A stretch of 50,234 bases of DNA, from contig CAIQHF010000027.1 of NCBI GenBank assembly GCA_903871605.1, forward strand, positions 1-50,234, given 5' to 3'. Positions 34,360 to 41,809 of this stretch are shown here, piece after piece (within the stretch, counting starts at the first letter, position 1; every line of letters starts with the position of its first letter). The notes below the pieces were generated by a model, which had not been told where the DNA came from, searched no databases, and saw only the letters and a list, made by a program, of their open reading frames with translations. The DNA is from an uncultured Sphingomonadaceae bacterium. GTDB taxonomy: Bacteria; Pseudomonadota; Alphaproteobacteria; Sphingomonadales; Sphingomonadaceae. The position numbers and the translations under genes were made by a program.

Positions 34360-35040
34360 CTAGGCGAGATCCAGTTCGGCGAGCTCGTAGGTGACCGGAT
34401 CGGACGCACCCTCAAGCCGCAGCGGGATGAACCAGTCCTTCAATACCCAGAAATGCGATGTCTTCGGTACCGCGTCGCTCCACCGCACGGCGAAATGCTC
34501 CCCGTCGAAAATGCCGGCCCTGACCTCGATGCGCTCTGTCCCGTGATAGGTGACCAGCGGCTCGACGAAAAACGCCTCGGTCGCGCCTCGGCCATATCCG
34601 TCGAGCGAATTGGCGAGGCAGATGACCGGCTTCTCGATGCCGACGTCGCTCAAGCCCCGCCCCGCGGAGACCATGCAGTCGCTGAGGATCACGTGCAGCC
34701 CTAGATGACCGATCGGCAGCCGTGCCGAGATCCGCGAGGATCGGCGGCCCTTTTCGACGGAGAAGCTTTCGAATTCCGCCGCTTCGCCATCGATGCGATA
34801 CCAATTATGGGCCACGGTCACGCCGTGCTCGGTCTCGCGCGAAAAGCCCTCGAGCGGCTTGCCGTCCAGCGTCATCGACCAGTTCGCCTCGCGGTGGATG
34901 TCGTAGCCGTCCATCTCCATGCAGGACCGATAGGTCCGGCCATGGGCGTGCTGCGTGACCGAGAGACGTTCCTGGCCCCATTCGGGGCCGTCGGGCCTCA
35001 GATAGGCGAGGCGGCCGGTGATCGTCTTCGCGTGGCTCAA
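34360..35040 (-). CDS. Protein of unknown function (copy B of a duplicated family)
   Basis: A 226-residue paralogue of the 22880 protein. Shared blocks include WGQERLS, FDGEHFAVRWSD (near residue 185), and PVTYELAELDL at the end. I place the start at a TTG (35040), with AGGAG 7 bases upstream; it aligns with the N-terminus of the paralogue, whereas the next upstream ATG would add an unrelated basic leader. It is a single minus-strand gene between the isochorismatase-type hydrolase and the IclR regulator, and reads divergently from the regulator. No family known to me; cytoplasmic by appearance. Confidence 0.75.
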   Translation of the reverse strand: MSHAKTITGRLAYLRPDGPEWGQERLSVTQHAHGRTYRSCMEMDGYDIHREANWSMTLDGKPLEGFSRETEHGVTVAHNWYRIDGEAAEFESFSVEKGRRSSRISARLPIGHLGLHVILSDCMVSAGRGLSDVGIEKPVICLANSLDGYGRGATEAFFVEPLVTYHGTERIEVRAGIFDGEHFAVRWSDAVPKTSHFWVLKDWFIPLRLEGASDPVTYELAELDLA

Positions 35041-35328
35041 GCACCGTCTCCTCTGCTTCTCGCTCGAGCGTCGGATCAAAAGCCGCCAGAGGTAAGCGGA
35101 GCCGTCAACCTGCTCGCCCTCCGGATAATGCGCGGTGCGGACGGCGCGACCCGTCTGCCGTCGCCTTGATGCGAACCCTCTGGGCACTGATGGCGGCCGC
35201 GGCGTCGCGCTTGGTTTCGCCGAGCTTCGCGGACTCTCCGACAGGCGGATAGAAAACTATCGCCAAGTGGATATTCGCACGTGCAACATAAGCTTCACAA
35301 ACTCACAGGCGATTCGGAGTCCGCGACG
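35041..35328. promoter_or_regulatory. Divergent regulatory region upstream of the IclR gene
   Basis: The 288 bases between the divergent unknown-protein gene and the IclR gene include TCTCC-N5-GCGGA at 35235-35249. The same half sites at the same spacing occur at 37723 in front of the ALDH gene. An 8-bp palindrome GCACGTGC lies at 35277-35284, about 45 bases before the regulator start. These are candidate IclR-type operators; autoregulation is common in the family. No promoter boxes were confidently assigned. Confidence 0.5.
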
Positions 35329-36096
35329 ATGGAAAAGGGTGTCCCAATCCGCTCAATCAGCCGCTCGATTGCGGTGCTTCAGGCGATCAACAAGCATGGT
35401 TCGCTCTCGATGATGGCGATCGCCCGGCAGGGCAGCGTGCCGTATCCGACCGCATGCCGCATCGTGCAGACGCTGATCCTCGAGGGCTTGATCGAGCAGG
35501 AGCCGGCGCGCAAGCGCTACCGGGCGACCGCGCTCGTCCAGTCGCTGGCGCACGGCTATCAGTCCGAGAATGAGCTGGTCGGGATAAGCCGGCCGCATAT
35601 CCGCGAGATCACCCGCCAGATCGGCTGGCCGGTATCGATCACCACCAAGGTCGGCTCACGCATGGTCGTGCTCGACTCGACGCATGCCGAGACCTCGCTG
35701 ACGTTCGAGCGCTATTATCCCGGCTTCACGCTGCCGCTGCTGGGCTGCGCGTCGGGGCGGCTCTGCCTAGCGCATATGGAGCCCGAGGAGCGCGAGAACG
35801 TGCTGCGCTGGCGCGCGGTCGGCGACGACGGCAATGGCGAGGCGTTGCTCGAAACGACCGAGAGCCTCAATGCGATCTGCGAGCAGGGCTATGCGACGCT
35901 GGGCTGGAACCGGCACAATCTGACGCCGGGAAAGACCTCGTCGATCGCGGTACCGATCTTCCAGAACGGCCGCTTCGTGTCGGCGCTGACGCTGATCTAT
36001 TTCGCCGCGGCGATGCGGCAGGATCACGCGATCGAGCGCTACCTGTCGCTGATGGTCATGAAGGCCGAGGCGATCACCGCCGAACTGTCCAAGTAA
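35329..36096 (+). CDS. IclR-family transcriptional regulator
   Basis: A 255-residue regulator. The N-terminal winged helix-turn-helix (about residues 8-70: SISRSIAVLQAINKHGSLSM ... PTACRIVQTLILEGLIEQ) is followed by the IclR effector domain with LPLLGCASGRLCLAHM and SSIAVPIFQNGRFVSALTL. IclR proteins sense small organic acids or aromatic intermediates and switch catabolic operons. Start at 35329 with CGGAG upstream; a GTG at 35281 is open but unconserved. It lies between the duplicated units and is the only transcription factor gene in the 35-kb metabolic region, making it the prime candidate for control of the neighbouring ALDH, monooxygenase and perhaps other operons. Confidence 0.93.
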   Translation: MEKGVPIRSISRSIAVLQAINKHGSLSMMAIARQGSVPYPTACRIVQTLILEGLIEQEPARKRYRATALVQSLAHGYQSENELVGISRPHIREITRQIGWPVSITTKVGSRMVVLDSTHAETSLTFERYYPGFTLPLLGCASGRLCLAHMEPEERENVLRWRAVGDDGNGEALLETTESLNAICEQGYATLGWNRHNLTPGKTSSIAVPIFQNGRFVSALTLIYFAAAMRQDHAIERYLSLMVMKAEAITAELSK

Positions 36097-36103
36097 ATGG
36101 CTG

Positions 36104-36128
36104 GGGAGGCGCCGTCACGGCGCCTCCC
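36104..36128. terminator. Perfect hairpin between convergent genes
   Basis: GGGAGGCGCCG and CGGCGCCTCCC form a perfect 11-bp stem with a 3-base loop (TCA) in the 39-base gap between the convergent IclR gene (ends 36096) and flavin monooxygenase gene (ends 36136). No long T tract follows on either strand, but the stem strength and position argue for a bidirectional terminator. Confidence 0.7.
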
Positions 36129-36135
36129 GTCATGG

Positions 36136-37365
36136 TCAGGCGATTTCCAGCTCGTCCGCGAGCGACGTGATCATCGACTGGCTCAGCAAATAGCTGCGCC
36201 GTGCGTCGCGGTCGTTGACCAGATGCTCAAGCTGCTGCTCGCGGACCGCCGTCCCGTCGATCGTCTCGAGCGCGGTCTTGTTGGCGATCGTCTGGGTCTG
36301 GACGAAGCGATTGGTGATCGTGCGTCGCTGCCGGTCGAAGCGATCGAGCAGCGGATCGGCGTCGGCACCCTCCTTCAGGATCGCGATCAGTTTCTCGGAG
36401 AGATTCCACGCGTCGTGAATGCCCGAATTCATCCCGAATCCGCCGAGCGGATTGTTGAGATGCGCCGCATCGCCGATCAGCAACGCGCGCCCCGAGCGGA
36501 ATGACTTGGCGACCCGCTGATGGACCCGATAGACGGTGCGATGGTGCGTCTCGATGCTCGGCGCGTCCGCCCCCAGCAGCTGGCGGAACACCGCGTCCTT
36601 GCTCTCGTCGCTCAGCAGTTCGCGTTCGGAGATGGTCTCCGGCTGCGGCACCAGGATCCGCCACAACCCGGGCACGCGCAGCAGCACGCACCAGGCGGGG
36701 GGATCGGCGACATAATTGACCCCCGCGACCCACGGCAGGTGCCGTTCGATCGGATAGGCGGTCGACAGCGTGAGAAAGCTCTCCGGATAGGTGAAGCCGT
36801 CGAACCCGACGCCCAGCCATTTGCGCGCGATCGAATTGGCGCCGTCCGCCGCGATCAGATAGTCGGCGCGATATTCCTTCAGGTCGACGAGGCCCTCGGC
36901 ATGCGCGACCACGCCCGCCGAATCCTGCTCGAAGTGGATCATGCGACGGCGGAATTCGACCGTCGCACACGGGATCTTGTCGAGCTTCGCGGCGATCAGC
37001 CGGACCAGCTTATATTGCTCGCACTGCAGGCGGTACGGATAGGCCGTCTTGTCGGCGATATCGCTCATATCGAGCGCATAATGCTTGCCCGATGCGCGGT
37101 TGGCATATTGATAGACCGGCGCGCGCAGGCCTTGCGCCTCCAGCTCCGGAAGCAGGCCCAGCGCCGCCATCATCTCCAACGTCGGCGGATGGAAGGTGGA
37201 GGCACGCATGTCCTGCTGGATCTCGGCTGCCGCCTCGATCACGTGGACCGCGATGCCCTGTTTGGCCAGCGCATAGGCGGCGACCATTCCCGTCGGGCCA
37301 CCGCCGGCGATCAGGACCTGCGTGCGCACCGATGAACGGTCCGCCTCGCCCAGCATCGCGGTCAT
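36136..37365 (-). CDS. FAD-dependent monooxygenase (group A aromatic hydroxylase-like)
   Basis: A 409-residue flavoprotein. The dinucleotide-binding GGGPTG (21-26) near the N-terminus, the DG motif YLIAADGANS and the GD motif ALLIGDAAHLNNPLGGFGMN are the three signatures of PobA/MhpA/PHBH-type hydroxylases, which use NAD(P)H and O2 to hydroxylate aromatic or heteroaromatic rings. ATG 37365 overlaps the stop of the DUF1330 gene (ATGA), so the two are co-translated. It converges on IclR across a strong hairpin. Substrate unknown; a ring-hydroxylating role is expected. Confidence 0.92.
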   Translation of the reverse strand: MTAMLGEADRSSVRTQVLIAGGGPTGMVAAYALAKQGIAVHVIEAAAEIQQDMRASTFHPPTLEMMAALGLLPELEAQGLRAPVYQYANRASGKHYALDMSDIADKTAYPYRLQCEQYKLVRLIAAKLDKIPCATVEFRRRMIHFEQDSAGVVAHAEGLVDLKEYRADYLIAADGANSIARKWLGVGFDGFTYPESFLTLSTAYPIERHLPWVAGVNYVADPPAWCVLLRVPGLWRILVPQPETISERELLSDESKDAVFRQLLGADAPSIETHHRTVYRVHQRVAKSFRSGRALLIGDAAHLNNPLGGFGMNSGIHDAWNLSEKLIAILKEGADADPLLDRFDRQRRTITNRFVQTQTIANKTALETIDGTAVREQQLEHLVNDRDARRSYLLSQSMITSLADELEIA

Positions 37366-37649
37366 GCCTCGATAAGCCGCATGGTGACATCCGCGGCGCC
37401 TTCGCGCGCGGCGCGCGCCGTCTGGTAGGTCGACGATTCGATATAGGCGCGCGCCGATGCGGCATCGGGGAAACGCGAGACGACGATACGCTCGCCGTCG
37501 GGGCCGCTGCCCTCGAGGAAGGCGCTGACCGGCCCTCGCACGATATATTCGCCGCCGTGCGCCTCGCTCAAGCCGGCGATCGCCTTGCCATAGGCTGCGA
37601 AGCGTTCGGCGTCGCGTACATGAACGGTCGCGACAATATAGACAGGCAT
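37362..37649 (-). CDS. DUF1330-family small protein (dimeric alpha/beta barrel fold)
   Basis: A 95-residue protein. YIVATVHVRDAERFAAYGKA at the start and GERIVVSRFPDAASARAYIES in the second half are characteristic of DUF1330 proteins, which adopt a ferredoxin-like dimeric alpha/beta-barrel fold. Such proteins are often found with catabolic oxygenases, and some relatives act as monooxygenases or isomerases, but this family has no general function. GGAGGGGG precedes ATG 37649. It is the first gene of a two-gene minus unit with the flavin monooxygenase and starts beside the ALDH promoter region. Confidence 0.87.
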   Translation of the reverse strand: MPVYIVATVHVRDAERFAAYGKAIAGLSEAHGGEYIVRGPVSAFLEGSGPDGERIVVSRFPDAASARAYIESSTYQTARAAREGAADVTMRLIEA

Positions 37650-37849
37650 CCTGCAACCCCCTCCAAACTCTCGCAATGACCTTACGGGGGCGGTCGAGGC
37701 TGGGTACCTCCAGCGATCGAATTCTCCACTGAGCGGAGAGTGACGGCGCGCAGCCGCGCAACATCGCGGTTTCGGTTGCATTCCATTGTCGATATCCGGT
37801 TCCGTCCTCGGCGGGGCTGCCCCGGGGCAAGAGACAAAAGGTGTCGATC
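37650..37849. promoter_or_regulatory. Divergent promoter region with near-palindromic operator
   Basis: This 200-base gap separates the DUF1330-monooxygenase unit (minus) from ALDH-SDR (plus). At 37723-37739 lies TCTCCACTGAGCGGAGA, a 17-bp near-palindrome with one mismatched pair. Its TCTCC-N5-GCGGA core recurs at 35235 in front of the IclR gene. IclR-family operators are commonly 13-20 bp palindromes of this kind, so this is a good candidate site through which the regulator could control both directions. Confidence 0.6.
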
Positions 37850-39358
37850 ATGGAACTGCTCGGTTTCGTTCCCCCCAAGAGTGCGCGCGTCGCAGCGACG
37901 CTCGACGCGCCGGCGGACGCCAGCATGCTGATCGGCGGCGCGTGGGTCGGTGCCGAGGGCGATGCGCGGATCGCATCGATCGACCCGGGCACGGGGCGCG
38001 TCATCGCGAACGTGCCGGAGGCATCGGCCGGAGACGTCGATCGGGCGGTCAGCGCCGCGCGGGCGGCATTCGCCGGCTGGGCCGCGACGCCGCCCGCTGC
38101 GCGCGCCACGATACTGTGGCGGATCGCCGATCTGATCGACCAGCATATCGACGAACTCGCGGAGCTCGAAACGCTCGATCAAGGCAAGCCGCTATATGTC
38201 GCGCGCTGGGCGGAAATCCCGGGCGCTGCGATGCAGTTCCGCTTTTTCGCCGGACAGGCGACCGCGATCGAAGGGCGCACGATCACCCCGTCGATCACCT
38301 ACCAGCCGGCCGGCAAGGAGGTGCACGCCTGGACGTTGCGCGAGCCGGTCGGGGTGGTCGCGGCGATCGTGCCGTGGAACTCGCCGCTGGTCTTGACTGC
38401 GATGAAGCTTGCCCCCGCGCTCGCGGCGGGGTGCACCGTGGTGCTCAAGCCGGCCGAAGATACCTCGCTCACCGCGCTGCGGCTCGGCGAGTTGATGATG
38501 GAGGCGGGGCTGCCGGCGGGCGTGCTCAACATCGTCACCGGCCGCGGCGCGACGTGCGGCGCGGCGCTCGCCGCGCATCACGGCGTCGACAAGGTGGCGT
38601 TCACCGGCTCGACCGCGACGGGCCGGGCGATCCTCGATGCGTCGAAGGGCAATATCAAACGCGTCACGCTCGAGCTGGGCGGCAAGTCCCCGGTCGTGAT
38701 CCTCCCCGATGCGGCGCTCGATCTCGCCATCGCGGGCGCCGCCAACGCGATCTTCTTCAATGGCGGCCAGGTCTGCGTCGCGGGATCGCGCGCCTATGTC
38801 CATGCCGACATCTACGATCGCGTGGTCGATGGGATTGCGGGTTATGCCGCGGGGATGAAGCTCGGCCACGGGCTCAATCCCGATACGCAGATGGGGCCGC
38901 TGGTCTCGGCGCGGCAGGCCGAACGCGTCGAGGGGTTGATCGGCGGTGCGCGCGCGGCGGGCGCCTCGATCGTCACCGGCGGGGATCGCCATGGCGCGGC
39001 GGGCACCTTCATCGCCCCGACCGTCATCGCCGATGTCTCGCAGGAGATGGAGATCGTGCGCGAAGAGGTGTTCGGCCCGGTGCTGGTCGTCCAGCGCTTC
39101 ACCGATCTCGACGACGTCGTCGAGGCCGCCAATGACAGCGTCTATGGGCTCGCGGCGAGCATCTGGACGGAGTCGCTGTCGAGCGCCCACCGCCTGTCGC
39201 GCCGGATCCAGGCGGGCACCGTGTGGATCAACTGCCACTCCATGTACGACGCCAGCCTGCCGATCGGCGGTGTCAAGCAGTCGGGCTACGGCCGCGACAG
39301 CGGCGTCGCCGCGCTCGACAACTATCTCGAATGGAAGACGGTCTGCGCCGTCCTGTGA
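37850..39358 (+). CDS. NAD(P)-dependent aldehyde dehydrogenase
   Basis: A 502-residue enzyme of the ALDH superfamily. PWNSPLV (cofactor/substrate tunnel), FTGSTATG (Rossmann loop), LELGGKSP (catalytic Glu) and GGQVCVAGSR (nucleophile Cys) are all intact, as is the C-terminal GGVKQSGYGRDSG. It resembles the aromatic/betaine aldehyde dehydrogenase group used to oxidise aldehydes from side chains. ATG 37850 with AAAGGTG upstream is preferred over the GTG at 37841. It is followed 28 bases later by an SDR gene, so the pair would oxidise an alcohol and an aldehyde in a common route. Confidence 0.94.
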   Translation: MELLGFVPPKSARVAATLDAPADASMLIGGAWVGAEGDARIASIDPGTGRVIANVPEASAGDVDRAVSAARAAFAGWAATPPAARATILWRIADLIDQHIDELAELETLDQGKPLYVARWAEIPGAAMQFRFFAGQATAIEGRTITPSITYQPAGKEVHAWTLREPVGVVAAIVPWNSPLVLTAMKLAPALAAGCTVVLKPAEDTSLTALRLGELMMEAGLPAGVLNIVTGRGATCGAALAAHHGVDKVAFTGSTATGRAILDASKGNIKRVTLELGGKSPVVILPDAALDLAIAGAANAIFFNGGQVCVAGSRAYVHADIYDRVVDGIAGYAAGMKLGHGLNPDTQMGPLVSARQAERVEGLIGGARAAGASIVTGGDRHGAAGTFIAPTVIADVSQEMEIVREEVFGPVLVVQRFTDLDDVVEAANDSVYGLAASIWTESLSSAHRLSRRIQAGTVWINCHSMYDASLPIGGVKQSGYGRDSGVAALDNYLEWKTVCAVL

Positions 39359-39386
39359 CGCGCAGTCGATCCCGCAAGGAAGCGAC

Positions 39387-40133
39387 ATGCAAGACATGAA
39401 GGGCCGAACCGCCGTCGTCACCGGCGCGGCATCGGGAATCGGGCGTGCGGCGGCGCGCGCGTTGCACACCCGTGGCGCGACGGTGATCGGCTGGGATCGC
39501 GCGGGCGACGGGTCCGGCGACGGCTTTGGCATCCGCGGGATCGACATCACCGACGACGCCGCCGTGGCGGCGGCCGGTCGGGCGGCGCTGGCGCTGGGGC
39601 CGGTCGACATGCTGGTCAACGCCGCGGGCGGTGGCGGCATCGGCTCGGCGACGGACATCGCCGTCGACGAGTGGGACAAGGCGATGGCGCTCAACCTGCG
39701 CGGCACGCTGATGGTCAGCCGCGCGTTCCTGCCCGCGATGATCGCGCGCAAGTCGGGCGCGATCGTTCATGTCGGCTCGACCTTCGGCCTTGTCGCGCGC
39801 GAGGGGTGTGTCGGCTATTCGGTGAGCAAGGCGGCCGTGATCCACCTCACCAAATGCATGGCGGTCGATCTCGCCGACACGGGGGTCCGCGTGAACTGCG
39901 TGTGCCCCGGCATCATCGTTACCGGGATGACGGCCCCGGTCTTTGCCGAAGGTGCCGAGGCGACCGCGCGGCAGAATGTCGCGCTCCACGCCATGCGCCG
40001 CGCCGGACAGCCCGACGAGGTCGCCCGGACGATTGCCTTTCTCCTATCGGAGGATGCCAGCTATGTCACCGGCGCGGTGGTGCCCGTCGATGGTGGATAT
40101 ACGGCCGGCAAATGGATAGCCGAGCCCGCATGA
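39387..40133 (+). CDS. Short-chain dehydrogenase/reductase
   Basis: A 248-residue classical SDR: TGAASGIG, NAAGGGG in place of NNAG, Ser in HVGSTFG, YSVSK and the terminal PVDGGYTAG. The acidic residue in GWDRAG after the second strand suggests NAD. AAGGA lies about 6 bases before ATG 39387. It follows ALDH in the same unit, and the second methyltransferase begins 108 bases after its stop. Likely oxidises a hydroxyl group of the pathway intermediate. Confidence 0.92.
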   Translation: MQDMKGRTAVVTGAASGIGRAAARALHTRGATVIGWDRAGDGSGDGFGIRGIDITDDAAVAAAGRAALALGPVDMLVNAAGGGGIGSATDIAVDEWDKAMALNLRGTLMVSRAFLPAMIARKSGAIVHVGSTFGLVAREGCVGYSVSKAAVIHLTKCMAVDLADTGVRVNCVCPGIIVTGMTAPVFAEGAEATARQNVALHAMRRAGQPDEVARTIAFLLSEDASYVTGAVVPVDGGYTAGKWIAEPA

Positions 40134-40241
40134 CCGCGTGGCGGATAGCTGCGTTCGCGCGGGTCTCCGACTTGATGTGGTGCGATAGGCTGCCAACCTA
40201 ATAGCGCTCGTGCCGACATCCGGGCGACCAGGAGTTTGACG
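40134..40241 (+). promoter_or_regulatory. Intergenic gap before second methyltransferase unit
   Basis: This 108-base gap contains TTGATG (40172-40177) and, 17 bases later, AACCTA, a weak promoter-like pair. TCTCCGAC at 40165-40172 matches the first eight bases of the candidate operator at 35235, but without the second half site. AGGAG (40230-40234) is the methyltransferase ribosome site. It could carry an internal promoter separating the methyltransferase unit from ALDH-SDR. Confidence 0.35.
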
Positions 40242-41462
40242 ATGCTCAACACGTTCCAGCAGGCGCCGCATGACGCTCTCCCGATCACGACTGCCGACGA
40301 GGCCGCACGGCAGGAGTTCGTGAAGAGCCTCAAGGGTTTCATCCAGCGCGGCATCCTGCCGGGGCTCGGCCCGATCTACCGGACCCGCGCCTCCGCGCGG
40401 TTTGAAGCAGCAGCGGGCCGCCCGCCCGCGGACCGTCACGACATTCGCAAGGCGATGGTGCCGGACAGCTATTTCCAGTCCTATGCGTCGGTCAACCGGA
40501 TCAGCCAGGAACTGATGTGGGACAGCGTGATCGACAGCATCGATCGCGGCCGCGACGATCTCGAGGCGCGGATCACGGCCGCCTCGGCGAAGAATGCCGG
40601 CGAACTGCGCATCCCGAAGGATTTCGCGGTGCCGCGCTATGTTTCGGCTCTGGATATCCACTGCATGCCCGGCGGCTATGCCGGCCACGACCCTGCCACG
40701 TCGCCGGCGCTGGGGGCGCTCTACGATCGCGGCGTCTATCTCTATTCGATGGGCTATACCGGCCCCAATAACGACGATCTCGGCCGATCGGTCTGCAATT
40801 ACATCAAGCGCAATCTTGCCGGGTTCAGCCCGCGGCGCATCCTCGACATGGGTTGCACGGTCGGGCACTCGACGCTGCCCTACAAGGAGCTGTTTCCCGA
40901 CGCCGAGGTGTGGGGCATCGACGTCGCTGCGCCGCAGATCCGCTATGCCCACGCCCGCGCCGGGGCAATCGGGCTCGACGTCAACTTCGCGCAGATGAAC
41001 GCAGAGAAGACCGACTTCGAGGACGGCTATTTCGATCTCGTCGTCAGCCACATCCTGCTCCACGAAACCTCGGGCAAAGCGATGCCGCGGGTGGTGGAGG
41101 AGTGCTTCCGCCTGCTCGCGCCCGGCGGATACATGATCCATGCGGATCTGCCGCCGTTCGACCTGATGGATCCGTTCACCCAGTTCATCCTCGACAATGA
41201 GACCTATTATAACAACGAGCCCTTCTGGGGCGCGATGCGCGAGCTCGACCAGGTCGCGATCGCCAAGAAGGCGGGCTTTCCGGCCGATCGGATACGCTTC
41301 GACACCGCGCCGATGGCGGTGATGGAATTCGCCGCGCAGGAAGCCTCCGGCTATAGTGAGGATGCCGCATCCGGCGTCGCCGAGCGCGACTTCACCGCCG
41401 GCGAATTCGCGCCGGGCGGCGGCTGGGAAGTGCTCGTCGCGCGCAAGGGAGAGACAGCGTGA
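40242..41462 (+). CDS. SAM-dependent methyltransferase with long N-terminal domain (copy B)
   Basis: A 406-residue paralogue of the 21672 protein. Both begin MLNTFQQA and share the whole core: RRILDMGC(T/S)xGHSTLPYKE, EVWGIDVAAPQ, FAQMNAEKTDFEDGYFDLVV, and a very conserved late stretch DPFTQFxLDNETYYNNEPFW. By eye the catalytic half is much more alike (mostly identical) than the first 100 residues, so substrate specificity may differ. ATG 40242 with AGGAG 7 bases ahead. It overlaps the small-protein gene by GTGA (41459-41462). Confidence 0.91.
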   Translation: MLNTFQQAPHDALPITTADEAARQEFVKSLKGFIQRGILPGLGPIYRTRASARFEAAAGRPPADRHDIRKAMVPDSYFQSYASVNRISQELMWDSVIDSIDRGRDDLEARITAASAKNAGELRIPKDFAVPRYVSALDIHCMPGGYAGHDPATSPALGALYDRGVYLYSMGYTGPNNDDLGRSVCNYIKRNLAGFSPRRILDMGCTVGHSTLPYKELFPDAEVWGIDVAAPQIRYAHARAGAIGLDVNFAQMNAEKTDFEDGYFDLVVSHILLHETSGKAMPRVVEECFRLLAPGGYMIHADLPPFDLMDPFTQFILDNETYYNNEPFWGAMRELDQVAIAKKAGFPADRIRFDTAPMAVMEFAAQEASGYSEDAASGVAERDFTAGEFAPGGGWEVLVARKGETA

Positions 41463-41809
41463 GCGATGCGGCGATGGTGCGCGACGCCAAGGGCAAGCGC
41501 CCCGGCTTCTACGAGACTCCGGCGCTCGATCAGATGATGTCGATGATCATGGTGCTGGCCGGCGAGGTTTCGGTGCTGGCCGACCATGTCGACTCGATCG
41601 AACGCGTGGCCGCCGCCAACGGCCTCGATCTGGCGGGCGGGATCGCCCGGCTCGCGCTCGATCAGGACGCGCTCGAGGCGCGCGAGGCGCGGCGTCAGGC
41701 GATGCTCGACCGGCTCTTCTACCTGATGCGCAAGGAGGCGGCCGAGGCCGCCAACCAGGAATCGTCAGCCGGCTATATCGCCGTCATCGACGAGATCGCC
41801 GTCGGATGA
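41459..41809 (+). CDS. Small helical protein, possible enzyme subunit (copy B)
   Basis: A 116-residue paralogue of the 25127 protein: GKRPGFYETPALDQMMSM, then an EVSVLADHVDSIERVAA helix and the LEAREARRQAMLDRLFYL block. It starts at GTG 41459, overlapping the methyltransferase stop, and its own stop overlaps the FAD oxidase ATG (41806-41809). Being sandwiched with overlaps on both sides strongly suggests that the three products are made in fixed ratio, as in a complex. No known family; no signal peptide. Confidence 0.77.
   Translation: MSDAAMVRDAKGKRPGFYETPALDQMMSMIMVLAGEVSVLADHVDSIERVAAANGLDLAGGIARLALDQDALEAREARRQAMLDRLFYLMRKEAAEAANQESSAGYIAVIDEIAVG

Noticed and set aside
35281-35328. GTG start for the IclR gene 16 codons upstream
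   Set aside because: No ribosome site and the extra residues are outside the family domain; it also overlaps the GCACGTGC palindrome.
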